A stretch of DNA of 64,000 bases, from NCBI GenBank assembly GCA_026119855.1, contig JAOWBW010000036.1, forward strand, positions 2,108,001 through 2,172,000. The letters are read 5' to 3'. Shown piece by piece: positions 10,624 through 23,129 of the stretch (the stretch's first letter is position 1; every line of letters begins with the position of its first letter). The notes below the pieces were generated by a model. That model was not told the DNA's origin. It was given only the letters and a program-made list of their open reading frames with translations, and did no database searches. The position numbers and the translations under genes were made by a program. The stretch is from Campanula takesimana. Lineage: Eukaryota; Streptophyta; Magnoliopsida; Asterales; Campanulaceae.

Positions 10624-13600
10624 TGACACGCCCCCAAGTCCCGGGATTCCTTAATAGAACCTCGAACCTGGTGCGCGTGACTAACAAGAAACGAGAATAC
10701 TGAATGACATCTGCTTATATCAAACTGACATCATATATATACTCAAGAGGAACGAGCTAAGATAGCTCACCACAAGTTCTATACCAAGAAATTTAAACCA
10801 AATGTAGTTATATACAAGTACTATACAAGTCTACCCAAGATACTGAGTCTAAACAACTGATACAAAATCGTCCTCACCAAAATATAAAAGGACACTAGCC
10901 CCAAACAAGAACAACCTGCCAAGTAGGCCCTTGCCTAGCACATAAGCTAGCATTAAAGAACTATACAAGTCTACCCAAGATACTGAGTCTAAACAACTGA
11001 TACAAAATCGTCCTCACCAAAATATAAAAGGACACTAGCCCCAAACAAGAACAACCTGCCAAGTAGGCCCTTGCTAAGTCGAGCCTCACAACGTATTACC
11101 ACTTGCTTTCCTGGGGGGGGGGAATAAATAAACAAGGAACGGGGTGAGATAAATCTCAGTAAGTTACTAGATACAAGTACATAGCATGTTATCATGTAAT
11201 CATGCAAATCAAGAAGATTATCAAGTAACCATGCTCAAGATGTTATCAAGTAACAAGTATATGAGAGGCTAAGCCAACTCATCAAGTAACTAGCACATAA
11301 GGCTAAACTATCACGTTACAAAGGATATTCCAACCTTATTCCTCCCAAGTAAACCATTGTTGTCATTGCTTATTGCAGTTGACAAATCACGATCAATCAA
11401 GTTGCTGATGTGTAGTACACAAGAGGACCCGGTAACCAGTATCACACTCGAGAACAAGATTCAAGACAAGAGGTATATCAGTCACTTTATCAGGCATATT
11501 GCTCTAACAAAGGAGGATATATGCCCTTAATATGATCGGTAGTAAGGGGTCAAGCACAGATACATAGATCCCCGATTATCACTTAGCCCCAGCACTCGCG
11601 ATAAGCGTGAACCTATATATCTCCGAACAAGCAAGGACCAGCTGGACTCACACAAGAATGCACAAGTAGTATTTACTTGAACTACGAGAGTAGAACTAAG
11701 TCCAAAAGTAGTGGACTAGCTCTTCATGAACCATGTAATCATGCGCTCACTAAATACAAGTACACGTACGCAATAATTGCGAATACAAATCAGCATAACA
11801 ATGGCACATACTGTGCCACGTAACACAATCAAGCCAAATTAGAGTCTATTAATAACAGACCCCAACCAAGTAGTAGGGTAAGTCATACTATATCACTTTG
11901 TCATATGAAATATTTGCACGTACATATTCATATAACCTTTTACACACTAATGTGTCTATCACGATACCCATACTCCCAAGTAGAGCCCAACATCATAGAC
12001 TCTAAGCACGTAGTCGAATAGGTCGTATTGTACCTAGTCACAATCATATCTCGCGTATATGTATCGTTAATAATCGAATACATTTTCCAACACATATTGT
12101 GTTCTGTAATTATTCTTGTTGACTTAAATCGTAATAATCATAATTTTATGAATTATCTTCATATTACACTAGTCCCTATTTCTTTAGGAACCTATCTCAG
12201 GAACAAGATATTTTCTTTATACTTTATATACTTCATTGAGTATATGCACGATTAAAATCAATTACTAGCACATTAGTGCTTGTTCATAGCGCTTTCAATA
12301 CACATGTATTAGATTCGAGTATGTAATAGAGTTGATCATTCTCTATCTAGTTCTATATTCTAACTTTTTGGTTATTCATATCATGTATCAAGTAGTCAAC
12401 AAGCCGCATTCTATCAAGTAGCTATATGCAAGATTTGCACATACACACCAAGGATAGTTCTAACACGTTAATGTTTGTTCATAGTACTTTCAAGTTCATT
12501 ACCATACACACGTATTCGTTTCAAGTCATGTACAAGATTTTATCATCTTACATTCAAGTTCTCAATCCAATTCTTTGGATGTTCAAGACATGTACAAGAA
12601 TTAATTATCTTATACTCAAGTTATTATTCCAATCTTTGGATATTCAAGTCATGTACAAGATTTAATTGTCTTATACTTCAAATTCAAGCTAAGTAGATGA
12701 GTTATACATCTTATACTTACAAGTTCTTAATCCTATACTTTGGATGTTCAAGCTCAAGACATTGTTCTAATGCCCCTAAGGTGTCACAACACTTGCTAGG
12801 ACATTTTATACTAAGGGTATATACCTTAATTAGGGTTACTTTCAACTTATACAACTTTGAACAACATTTTTGTTCTTCAGGGCAAGTGGGCGGGCGCCCA
12901 CTAGGGACCGGGTGGTCGCTCACTCAGCAAGTATTATATGGGAAAGCTTTCACTAGTTTTGGGCAGGCGCGCAAGGCTCATTTGGGCGGTCGCCCGAAGG
13001 ACCGGGCGGGCGCTCGGTGGTCACGCGGGCGGGTGCCTGGTACAATTTCCAGCAAATGTCCATTTCTTCCCAGGCTTATAAATTCTCCGTCCCAAGCGTA
13101 GGTGTATACTTTCTACTAACTCATAGGCCATACCCAGAACATACAAACATTTTCCAAACATAACTTTCAAGTTTATTTCATCAATTTTACCGTCCCACAA
13201 TTAATAGAATGATTTTCATTTATTCCATTTCCATATTTCCCCGTCCCAAAAGTATAAGTATTATTACTAACACTTCAATAACACTCAGGAGGGCATTTAA
13301 CAAGCTTAGAACATTTCTTTCAATTTTGTTCTCTTCTCTGTACATAGTATAAAAATACTCCCTTCATCTCAAATTTACAAGTATCACAAAACTCATTCCA
13401 ATCACGAAATTAACAAGCACAAGTATCAAGAATAACACATAGGCATGTTATTACAAGCAAGGGGGAGCTAGTGACTTACCTACTCCGAAATCAAATTCAC
13501 CCAAACTAATTTCTATTCGACAAGAAATGCTCTACTCACCGCCCTGATCATTTATGCGGAGTCGGATTTTCGATCAGAGGCATAATTAAGCAAGACGGAT

Positions 13601-13907
13601 CAAGAATAGGGTAAACCCTAACTTTCTTCTGAGACAGAGAGAAAGAACGAGAAAGTTGGGAATTTGATTCTCAGGAAGAGGCAACCAAAGTTTATCCTTA
13701 TAAACTTTCAAAGATTTGCAATTAGGCCCCTCAAGTTTCACTTTGAGCAATTTAGCCCCTGAACTTTAATTTTCACAAATGACCCTAATGTTTCAACTTA
13801 AACAATTAGGACCTAAACTTGCTCAATTAGTTAAATAATTAACTTAATTAAAATAGCATATAAATATGCAAGACAAGAATTTAACAGGAATTAGGACGGG
13901 CGTTACA
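10624..13907 (-). repeat. Element C 3' LTR (3284 bp)
   Basis: It runs from TGACACGCCCC (plus strand) to GGCGTTACA. It is matched by 19146-22024 over its right-hand 2.9 kb. A minus-strand TATAAAA lies at 12804-12810. Upstream of it are GC-rich palindromes: TGGGCGGGCGCCCA at 12887-12900, GGGCGGTCGCCC at 12984-12995, and further partial units to about 13040. The plus-strand ORF at 12697-13101 is antisense to the LTR and is not regarded as a gene. Confidence 0.87.
10820..11074. repeat. Tandem duplication inside the gypsy LTR
   Basis: About 115 bp starting actatacaagtctaccc (10820-10934) is repeated at 10960-11074, an exact offset of 140 bp. The other LTR copy is truncated at about 19146 within this repeated stretch, so whether it had the duplication cannot be known. 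Confidence 0.9.
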
Positions 13908-13924
13908 TCCTCCCCTCCTTAAAG
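13908..13924 (-). other. Element C polypurine tract
   Basis: The minus strand reads CTTTAAGGAGGGGAGGA immediately before the LTR start TGTAACGCCC. This is the characteristic plus-strand primer of this group of plant gypsy elements. Confidence 0.88.
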
Positions 13925-16012
13925 AAAATTCGTCCTCGAATTTTACTAATCGAGATTATAACACATATAAATAACAAATAAAACTCAAGAATAGCAAGAA
14001 TATGGTATACCACACCATATTATCACTTACCTGCGAGTATTATTCTCACATAACCTTCTCGATACTGTGACTTTCCCATGAAACTTTCACAAGAAGTATT
14101 CGTGCTCAAGACAAGAATCAAGTATCCATACAAGCAATTACCCATAAACTAAGTAATTCGTGTGATGGAATTTCCACTAAATAACAAGCTCATACAATAG
14201 CCACAAGGAAATCCACTTCACATGCTCGCAACATATGATCAAGAAGCAACCTCGGTTAAATATCCAGAGTGCTCAAAAAAATTATCATAATCAAGATGTA
14301 AAACAAGGTGTAGAACAAAATGTAGAACAAGAATCCCTGTCATATATTATATCCACAAGTATCCCATGTAATCAGAGATGTATCGATCAGAACATCATAA
14401 CACATAAAGTCAAGCAGATTTGATTAATCAATCCACTATAACCAATATCATCGGGACTTATCTATTAAATGATAATCCTTCCACGAAATCCATCGCAATA
14501 TATTAATATATTCACAAATCCCAAAGGATTATAACAAATCAAACGATCTCTGATATTCTGCTTTTAAATAATCGCAATTCAAGGATTTAGTTGAATACTC
14601 AAAAAAATTCCTCCCATTTAGTACCATCAATCATGAAATACAAGTCTTTATGTTCAATGAATCCGCTAATACAATAGCCGTAGGATCACAATCAGTTTCA
14701 AGTCATGAGTAGAATTATTCTATTCATAAAAATTCAATCTCATCGAAGCATATACAAGTACGTTACCATTTTGAATTAACACACGTTTTATCTCTTGCTC
14801 GAGCTTCACTATGCATAATGAATTTATCATATCCACTATATTGGTGAATCTTGACACATACACGAGAAAATAGTAACACTGGTCATATCCGCCAAATAAC
14901 CATCATATTAGTCGAATCCACTAGGCAATGTCAAATACTGAAGTTGTGGTCATCCATCATTTCAATATTTGAAAATTGGCTTCACGTTTATCAATCCATC
15001 AGAAAGTGTAGCTTTCTGTGTCAAATAGTTAATAATAGAGCTACCTTCGTAATTCATTAATGAATCTCTAACAAGATCAAGAAATTCTCAAGAATAATCG
15101 TACCTCGGTTATTTTCACTTGTACAGGTCAATAAAGATGCCTGAAATAAACCCACTTCAAGATAATAGATCCTCTATCTCTTGCTAGCTTTTGGAAACAA
15201 TTGTTTCTCTTGAGAAATTTCAATACAATCAATTCTCAGTCTGCGACTTGGTATACACCAACAGGTCATTAATCAATTCATCGCAAAGAAATCAAATTAT
15301 GGTTTGAAGATATCATTCATCAAATCCATCAATAATGCTAGATCATATATCAATCGAAATAGCATAATCACGAATTCATAACAAGCATACCTGATATGAG
15401 AAGATGTTTTCAGTATATCCTCATAGTTGACTTTTCAAATAATGGTAGCCACTTATCAATCAAACACTGAATAGACCATTGATTAACTTCAGGGATCAAA
15501 TAATTCATCCATACACGATAACAAGTACTGGTTTATTATACTCACCTGGTTGAACTCTTTGCATTCAATATGAAATCGCAAAGTACCATATCTCTTTATG
15601 CCAATCAATACAGATACACCCCACGTAGATATACTAAGCTGGGTGAATCCTCTCTCCAGAAATTCCTCAAGTTGAATCTTCAACTCTTTTACTCAACCGA
15701 TGTCATGAACATTGATTTAGATATCAGCACTATATTTGTACTATAGAAACTCAAGATAACTCAAGGTTCTCATCATGTATCATGTACTACTCAGTAGAAA
15801 TTATATTTGAGATCTCACAAAGAATGGATACATCCTTCAATTTTGGTGTAGACATTCTTCCATCAACCACATATGCTAAATATTCAGCACAACCTTGATA
15901 ATCATTTTTTAGCTTTCAATGCATAACATGAATATTATGCATAATTATATCATGCTCATATAAATAGTCAAGCATACTAGCATGGAAATATTCACCATCT
16001 ATTGTGGCAAAC
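13925..16012 (-). pseudogene. pol: Element C residual gypsy pol
   Basis: The only clear domain is the N-terminal part of RT on the minus strand at 15489-15683. It shows the block LEEFLERGFTQLSISTWGVS, then GTLRFHIECKEFNQV and a DELF motif, as in gypsy RT. The 1.6 kb from there to the polypurine tract should carry the rest of RT, RNase H, integrase and possibly a chromodomain. That normally needs about 3 kb, and nothing else is readable, so deletions and stops must have removed most of it. Confidence 0.7.
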
Positions 16013-17533
16013 TGTTGGGTTTCGTAGTAACATGCGCAGCGGAAAATAGCATTTAAAATTTTATGAAACCCAAAGCCCATAGATCCGTTCATATGATTGA
16101 ATCAAATACTTGCAATATGAATACTAGAAAAACTAACCCTTGATGACTTTGAACTTGGTCTTTGATCTTGGTGGAGAAATTGAAGCTTTAATCACGAACA
16201 AGTAAGAACACGAACTTTGAAGATGATAAGCTTCACCCTCTAGCGGTATCCACACTATGAACGAATATCATGAACACTTGATCTTGGTTGCTAGACCAAA
16301 ATTGTGAAACACGTTTTCACAATCAATATGAACTATATGGAATTTTATTTGTGTATTATTTTGTTCTTCAATCTAGGATATCTTAGAACAAAATAAAACC
16401 TCTCTCAAACTCTTTGAGACTTGCACAAAAGCTTGTAATATGTTCTGACCCGAATTTGGCTGTTTATATACAAGTTAGACCTATTCCAAATAGGAAACTT
16501 GTGTCAAAACCCGTCCAAAATTCTTTTCCAAATCAAACTAGGAAACCAGTCCCGACATGGTGTGCGGACGCCCAAAACCACCTGTGCGGCCGCACATCTA
16601 TCTAGAAGGTTTCTGGTACTTTTTGAGCCAAGTTGTGCAGCCGCCCAAGCTCTTTTGTGCGGTCGCACACCTTCCCCAGATTTCCCTAATCTTCAAATTC
16701 CTCCAAAGTCCTTCGACTCAATATTCCAATACAGTCCTTATTTAAGATTCGTTCTATTGTGTGTGACCCTCTAGGATTACACTAAGTTGGCAATGAGTTC
16801 AAACATAAAACCATAAGATATGATTAGGTTCTAGCAAACCGTCATACCTACCCAAATAGTATAACTAGATACAAGTTCGCATTCCTTTAGAACATGTCAC
16901 AATCCCTTTATCCACGATGTCATTGAACACAAGTCATGGTCAACAAGTCAACTTGTTTTTTGTTCAATACTTTCTCTATTCCGAATATATTGATAATACA
17001 AATGACATTGATCTAATCAATTCATTTGAGTCCGGCCAAACATTTTCATCAACATCATTCCTACGAGAGGCCTAAGCTTGACATCTCTCCGAAGAGGGAC
17101 AAATCCATTTAGCTTATTACTCTTCCCTACGTGAATCCGATTATGCCAATCATACCCTTTATAACTACCCGGTTAGAGGTAGCGTTTGAATATGTCAAAC
17201 ATAATGTTCATCAAGTGGAAGACTATAATAACTTCATGTCTAAGGATTCAAATGACATAACTAATATGAGATATATGTACGACATAGACCATGACATAAA
17301 TCTCATATAGTGGGTCATGTCCAGTACCTTGTTCCAAACAAGTACCCATAAATCTAACATGATCATCCCATGATCATTTAGCCTTTATACTAGTGCTTAA
17401 CAAGTACTAGGGACGGAGATTATTATAAGTAAACATGAACAATAATAATAATCAAAACATTTCTTTATTGATATGAAATAAATGATAACAATTTCAACGT
17501 TTATTAAACGTGCCTAAGGCACCACTACCAACA
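16013..17533 (-). repeat. Element G 3' LTR (1521 bp)
   Basis: Close relative of the element B LTR (TGTTGGGTTTCG start, CCAACA end). A minus-strand TATA-like box lies at 16463-16470. Upstream of it are TGTGCGGCCGCACA (16583-16596) and TGTGCGGTCGCACA (16656-16669), both with perfect arms, plus diverged units at 16561 and 16634. The adjacent tract at 17534-17545 reads AAGTGAGAGAT on the minus strand, a one-base variant of B's. Confidence 0.9.
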
Positions 17534-17547
17534 ATCTCTCACTTGCC

Positions 17548-19140
17548 CTAGGCCCAATTTCCCATGTATCTAATACCCATGGACCTAAAATTACCTTCAT
17601 GTTTATCTTGTGGAAGTCCCTTTGTTAGCGGGTCCGCAACATTGTCATCAGTAGGTACTCTGCATATATTTATGTCTCCCCTATCAACGATTTCTCGAAT
17701 GATATGAAAACGCCTAAGTATGTGTTTGGATTTCTGATGTGCTCTTGGTTCCTTTGCTTGAGCAATAGCACCATTATTATCACAATAAAGGTCTATTGGA
17801 TTAGCAATGCTAGGAACCACTTCAAGTTCAGTGATGAACTTCTTAATCCAAACAGCTTCTTTTGCAGCATCTGATGCAGCAATATACTCAGCTTCCATTG
17901 TAGAATCAGCGGTTGTACTCTGCTTGGAACTCTTCCAGCTTACACCTCCACCATTTAACATAAACACAAAACCCGATTGCGATCGACTATCATCTTTGTC
18001 GGTTTGGAAGCTTGCATCCGTGTAAGTATTTACCACGAGATCATCTTACATTCCTCCATAGACCAAAAACGAATCTTTAGTTCTTCTCAAGTACTTAAGA
18101 ATCACTTTTACAGCCATCCAGTGATTTTCACCGGGGTCAGATTGGTATCTACTTGTCATGCTTAAAGCATAAGATACATCCGGCCTAGTATAAATCATGG
18201 CATACATGATGGACCCAATTGCCGAAGCATATGGAACATCATTCATTTTCTCACGCTCATCTTTTGTCTTAGGACATTGAGTCTTGCTTAGAGAAACTCC
18301 ATGTAACACTGGTAAGGTTCCTCTTTTAGAATTTTCCATAGGGAATCTTCTATTGACCTTGTCAATGTATGTACTTTGGCTTAAACCAAGTATCCTCCTT
18401 GATCTATCTCTATAGATCTTAATGCCAAGTATATATGCGGCTTCACCCATATCTTTCATTGCGAAACACTTTCCCAACCAAGTCTTTACGGACTGAAGTG
18501 TAGGAATGTCGTTTCCAATGAGTAATATGTCATCCACATATAAAATAAGGAATAGCACTATGCTCCCACTAATCTTCTTGTATACACAAAGTTCATCTTC
18601 GTTCTTGATGAAACCAAACTTTTTGACCGATTCATCAAAACGGAGATTCCAACTCCTTGAAGCTTGCTTCAATCCATAGATAGATCTCTGCAATTTGTAT
18701 ACCTTAGAATTCTGTTCAAAACCTTCTGGTTGTGTCATATATACATCCTCTTGTAGTTTTCCATTTAGGAAAGCGGTTTTGACGTCCATTTGCCATATTT
18801 CATAGTCATAATATGCGGCAATGGCAAGCAAAATTCTTATAAACTTGATCATTGCTACGGGTGAAAAGGTTTCATCATAATCAATACCATGAACTTGCCT
18901 ATAACCCTTCGCTACAAGTCTAGCTTTGTAAGTATGCACCTTCCCATCCATGTCAGTCTTCTTCTTGAAGACCCATTTGCATCCTATGGTTTTTACACCT
19001 TCGGGTGAATCAATCAAATTCTAAACTTGATTGTCTTGCATGGATTGCAATTCGGATTCCATGGCTCCAAGCCACTTGTCCGAATCAGGAGAAGACATCG
19101 CCTCTTGATAGGTTGTCGGTTCATCATTTTCAATGATGAA
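17548..19140 (-). pseudogene. pol: Element G pol: RT and RNase H
   Basis: Two long open stretches on the minus strand. The first (19017-18046) is RT: KTIGCKWVFKKK, ARLVAKGYRQVHGIDYDETF, QMDVKTAFLNGKL, SIYGLKQASRSW and the catalytic LYVDDILLIG. The second (18036-17548) is RNase H: YTDASFQTDKDDSRSQSGFV, STMEAEYIAASDA, LYCDNNGAIAQ, then ADPLTKGLPQDKHEGN and the SMGIRYMG tail typical of this group. A break at about 18036-18046 separates them. Upstream of 19017 another broken frame holds the linker region up to the deletion junction. This is the best-preserved relative of B and D in the window. Confidence 0.9.
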
Positions 19141-19145
19141 CCGAC

Positions 19146-22024
19146 AAAATATGAAAGGACACTAGCCCCAAACAAGAATAACCTGCCAAGTAGGCCCTTG
19201 CTAAGTCGAGCCTCACAACGTATTACCACTTGCTTTCTAGGGGGAAAACAAATAAACAAGGAACGGGGTGAGATAAATCTTAGTAAGTTACTAGATACAA
19301 GTACATAGCATGTTATCATGTAATCATGCAAATCAAGAATATTATCAAGTAACCATGCTCAAGATGTTATCAAGTATATGAGAGGCTAAGACAACTCATC
19401 AAGTAACTAGCACATAAGGCTAAACTATCACGTTACAAAAGATATTCCAACCTTATTCCTCCCAAGTAAACCATTGTTGTCGTTGCTTATTGCAGTAGAC
19501 AAATCACGATCAATCAAGTTGCTGCTGTGCAGTACACAAGAGGACCCGGTAACCAGTGTCACACTCGAGAACAAGATTCAAGATAAGAGGTATAGCAGTC
19601 ACTTTATCAGGCGTATTTCTCTAATAAAGGAGGCTATATGCCCTTACTATGATCGGTAGTAAGGGGTCAAGCGCAGATACATAGATCCCCGATTATCACT
19701 TAGCCCCAGCACTCGCGATAAGCGTGAACCTATATATCTCCGAACAAGTAAGGACCAGCTGGACTCACACAAGAATGCACAAGTAGTATTTACTTGAACT
19801 ACGAGAGTAGAACTAAGTCCAAAAGTAGTGGACTAGCTCTTCATGAACTATGTAATCATGTGCTCACTAAATACAAGTACACGTACGCAATAATTGCGAA
19901 TACAAATCAGCATAACAATGGCACATAATGTGTCCACGTAACACAATCAAGCCAAATTATAGTCTATTAATAACAGACCCCAACCAAGTAGTAGGGTAAG
20001 TCATACAATATCACTTTGTCATATGAAATATTTGCACGTACATATTCATATAACCTTTAACACACTAATGTGTCTATCACGATACCCTTACTCCCAAGTA
20101 GAGCCCAACATCTTAGAATCTAAGCACGTAGTCGAATAGGTCGTATTGTACCTAGTCACAATCATATCTCGCGTATATGTATCGTTAATAATCAAATACA
20201 TTTTCCAACACATATTATGTTCTGTAATCATTCTTGTTGACTTAAATCGTAATAATCATAATTTTATGAATTATCTTCATATTACACTAGTCCCTATTTC
20301 TTTAGGAACCCATCTTAGGAACAAGATATTTTCTTTATACTTTATATACTTCATTGAGTATATGCACGATTAAAATCAATTACTAGCACATTAGTGCTTG
20401 TTCATAGCACTTTCAATACACATGTATTAGATTCAAGTATGTAATAGAGTTGATCATTCTCTATCTAGTTCCATATACTAACTCTTTGGTTATTCATATC
20501 ATGTATCAAGTAGTCAACAAGCCGCATTCTATCAAGTAGCTATATGCAAGATTTGCACATACACACAAGGATAGTTCTAACACGTTAGTGTTTGTTCATA
20601 GTACTGTCAAGTTCATTACCATACACACGTATTGGTTTCAAGTCATGTACAAGATTTTATCATCTTACATTCAAGTTCTCAATCCAATTCTTTGGATGTT
20701 CAAGACATTTACAAGAATTAATTATCTTATACTCAAGTTATTATTCCAATCTTTGGATATTCAAGTCATGTACAAGATTTAATTGTCTTATACTTCAAAT
20801 TCAAGCTAAGTAGATGAGTTATACATCTCATACTTACAAGTTCTTAATCCTATACTTTGGATGTTCAAGCTCAAGACATTGTTCTAATTCCCCTAAGGTG
20901 TCACAACACTTGCTAGGACATTTTATACTTAGGCTATATACCTTAATTAGGGTTACTTTCAACCTATACAATTTTGAACAACATTTTTGTTCTTCAGGGA
21001 AAGTGGGCGGGCGCCCACTAGGGTACGGGCGGTCGATCACTCGGCAAGTATTATATGGGAAAGCTTTTAGTAGTTTTGGACGGGCGCGCAACGCTCATTT
21101 GGGCGGTCGCCCGAAGGACCGGGCGGGCGCTCGGTGGTCACGCGGGTGGGCGCCTGGTACAATTTCCAGCAAATGTTCATTTCTTCCCAGGCTTATAAAT
21201 TCTCCTTCCCAAGCGTAGGAGTATACTTTCTACTAACTCATAGGCCATACCCAGGACATACAAACATTTTCCAAACATAACTTTCAAGCTTATTTCATCA
21301 ATTTTACCGTCCCACAATTAATAGAATAATTTTCATTTATTCCATTTTCATATTTCCCCGTCCCAAAAGTATAAGTATTATTACTAAAACTTCAATAACA
21401 CTCAGGAGGGCATTTAACAAGCTTAGAACATTTATTTCAATTTTGTTCTCTTCTCTATACGTAGTATAAAAATACTCCCTTCATCCCAAATTTACAAGTA
21501 TCACAAAACTCATTCCAATCACGAAATTAACAAGCACAAGTATCAAGAATAAGACATAGGCATGTTATTACAAGCAAGGGGGAGCTAGTGACTTACCTAC
21601 TCCGAAATCAAATTCACCCAAACTAATTTCTGTTCGGCAGGAAATGCTCTACTTACCGCCCTGATCAGTTATGCGGAGTCGGATTTTCGAACAAAGACAT
21701 AATTAAGCAAGAGGGATCAAGAATAGGGTAAACCCTAACTTTCTTCTAAGACAGAGAGAAAGAACAAGAAAGTTGGGAATTTGATTCTCAGGATGAGGCA
21801 ACCAAAGTTTATCCTTATAAACTTTCAAAGATTTGCAATTAGGCCTCTCAAGTTTCACTTTGAGCAATTTAGCCCCTGAACTTTAATTTTCACAAATGAC
21901 CCTAATGTTTCAACTTAAACAATTAGGACCTAAACCTGCTCAATTAGTTAAATAATAAACTTAATTAAAATAGCATATAAATATGCAAGACAAAAATTTA
22001 ACAGGAATTAGGACGGGCGTTACA
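19146..22024 (-). repeat. Element C 5' LTR, truncated
   Basis: Matches 11031-13907 of the other LTR at high identity, including TATAAAA (20921-20927, minus strand), TGGGCGGGCGCCCA (21004-21017) and GGGCGGTCGCCC (21101-21112). The end that should adjoin the primer site is missing, replaced by element G. Confidence 0.88.
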
Positions 22025-22029
22025 GTTAC

Positions 22030-22658
22030 TGTTGGGTTTTGAGGCACCTTGCGCAGCGGAATAAAGCAATATGAAATCGACAAAACCCTAAGCCCCAAGA
22101 TCCATTCATGATGATTAAATTAATAGCAAGATAAATTTAGAATACTAACCGTTGTTGTGCATTTAAATTTTCGAATCTCCAAATCTTCAAGTCTTTAAGC
22201 TTTAAGATTTGATCTTCTCGTTCTTCGCGTTCTTTGGATCAGGATCATAGGAACACGAACTTGAGATACTAAAGCAAACATCCTCTATGTGTATCCACAC
22301 GCGGACAAATATCTAGAACGATTCTAGATCTGGATTGCTAGACCCATTAGAAAACTCTTTTCTAATCTTCAAAGGCTATATGAATTTTGGTGTTCTTGAT
22401 CGTTGATTCTCAATCTTGGATCAAGAATTATATTTCTCAAACATACTAGGTTGCATTAGTTTAATGGCTGATGAAAATATGTATTTATAGTCCCTAGTCA
22501 TTAACCCTTAATGACATAAAAGACCTAAATCCCGTCACCTAATTAAACTGTCCAAAATCTGCCTCCAGGAAATTTGGTACGGTCGTGCTCACAAATTAGC
22601 ACGGCCGTGCCACTTGTGTCGACCCAGATTTCCCTTGGCAAAATAATGGCACGGTCGA
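22030..22658 (-). repeat. Element D 3' LTR, left piece
   Basis: The first 629 bp match 55475 onward in the other LTR. It contains a minus-strand TATA (tatttatag, 22482-22490) and GCACGGCCGTGC at 22599-22610. It stops after gtcga (22654-22658), the duplication flanking element E, and resumes at 49446. Confidence 0.93.
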
Positions 22659-23129
22659 TGTTGGGTATGCCCACATATATCTCAGTTTTAATGTAATAGG
22701 ATTTATTAGATTTGATTGATCCATCACCTAAGTTTTATTTCATGGACTTTAGACCCACATGTAAGAAGTATTTATACTTCATTTTTTTTACGTTGTCCAT
22801 TGTTATAGAATAGGCTTAGAAATAGGGCAAGAAGATCAAGATTCAAGAAAATCACATTTTGAGTTGAGCCATGCGCCTCATATGCCTTAGCGCGCGCATT
22901 CTCTATGCGCCTCTAGGCTCAACGCGCCTCAAAGTGTTTATTCAACACTCAGTGATTTATTGAAGATTCAAAGACTTGAAGAGAATTCAAATTACGCCAA
23001 TGACCCAACGGTGGTTAAAAGATGCATATGTGCCTAATCTGTTGACACGTGTCCACAACGGTCACATTTATGTTGAGTGTCAAAATGGCCATAATATATG
23101 CATGCTCCAATCAACGAGCGACAGCACAT
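22659..23129 (+). repeat. Element E 5' LTR, left piece (upstream U3)
   Basis: Matches 48083 onward. It holds an ATGCGCCT/GCGC-rich segment near 22870-22935 and ends with cacat (23125-23129), the duplication made by element F. The piece carrying the TATA box is on the far side of F. Confidence 0.93.

Larger units (their letters stand above)
16013..19150 (-). mobile_element. Element G: 3' part of an Angela/Tork-type copia inserted in C
   Basis: A complete 3' LTR (16013-17533), a polypurine-like tract and the C-terminal pol remain. The 5' half and 5' LTR are missing. The right edge is a junction with the C LTR at AAAATAT (about 19146-19152), a 7-bp stretch compatible with both parents, so a microhomology-mediated deletion is likely. 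The five bases left of the LTR are caaac, but the matching duplication has been lost. Confidence 0.85.
10624..22024 (-). mobile_element. Element C: Ty3/gypsy (Tekay/Del-like) retrotransposon, internally truncated
   Basis: Minus-strand gypsy element. The 3' LTR is complete (10624-13907), the 5' LTR is truncated (about 19146-22024), and both end in the minus-strand start TGTAACGCCCGTCC. gttac flanks it at 10619-10623 and 22025-22029. Only about 2.1 kb of interior remains (13908-16012). The rest, including the primer site, gag, protease and the inner part of the 5' LTR, is gone. The copia fragment G sits in its place. The purine tract and the sequence beside it (complement of attcgtcctcgaattt) are typical of plant chromovirus-type gypsy elements. 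The lineage call rests on that style and on the 3.3-kb LTR. Confidence 0.85.

Noticed and set aside
12697..13101. 134-codon ORF conserved in both gypsy LTR copies (also 20814-21218)
   Set aside because: It is antisense within an LTR. Its 'conservation' is just the LTR duplication, and the composition follows the palindrome cluster, so I see no evidence of coding.
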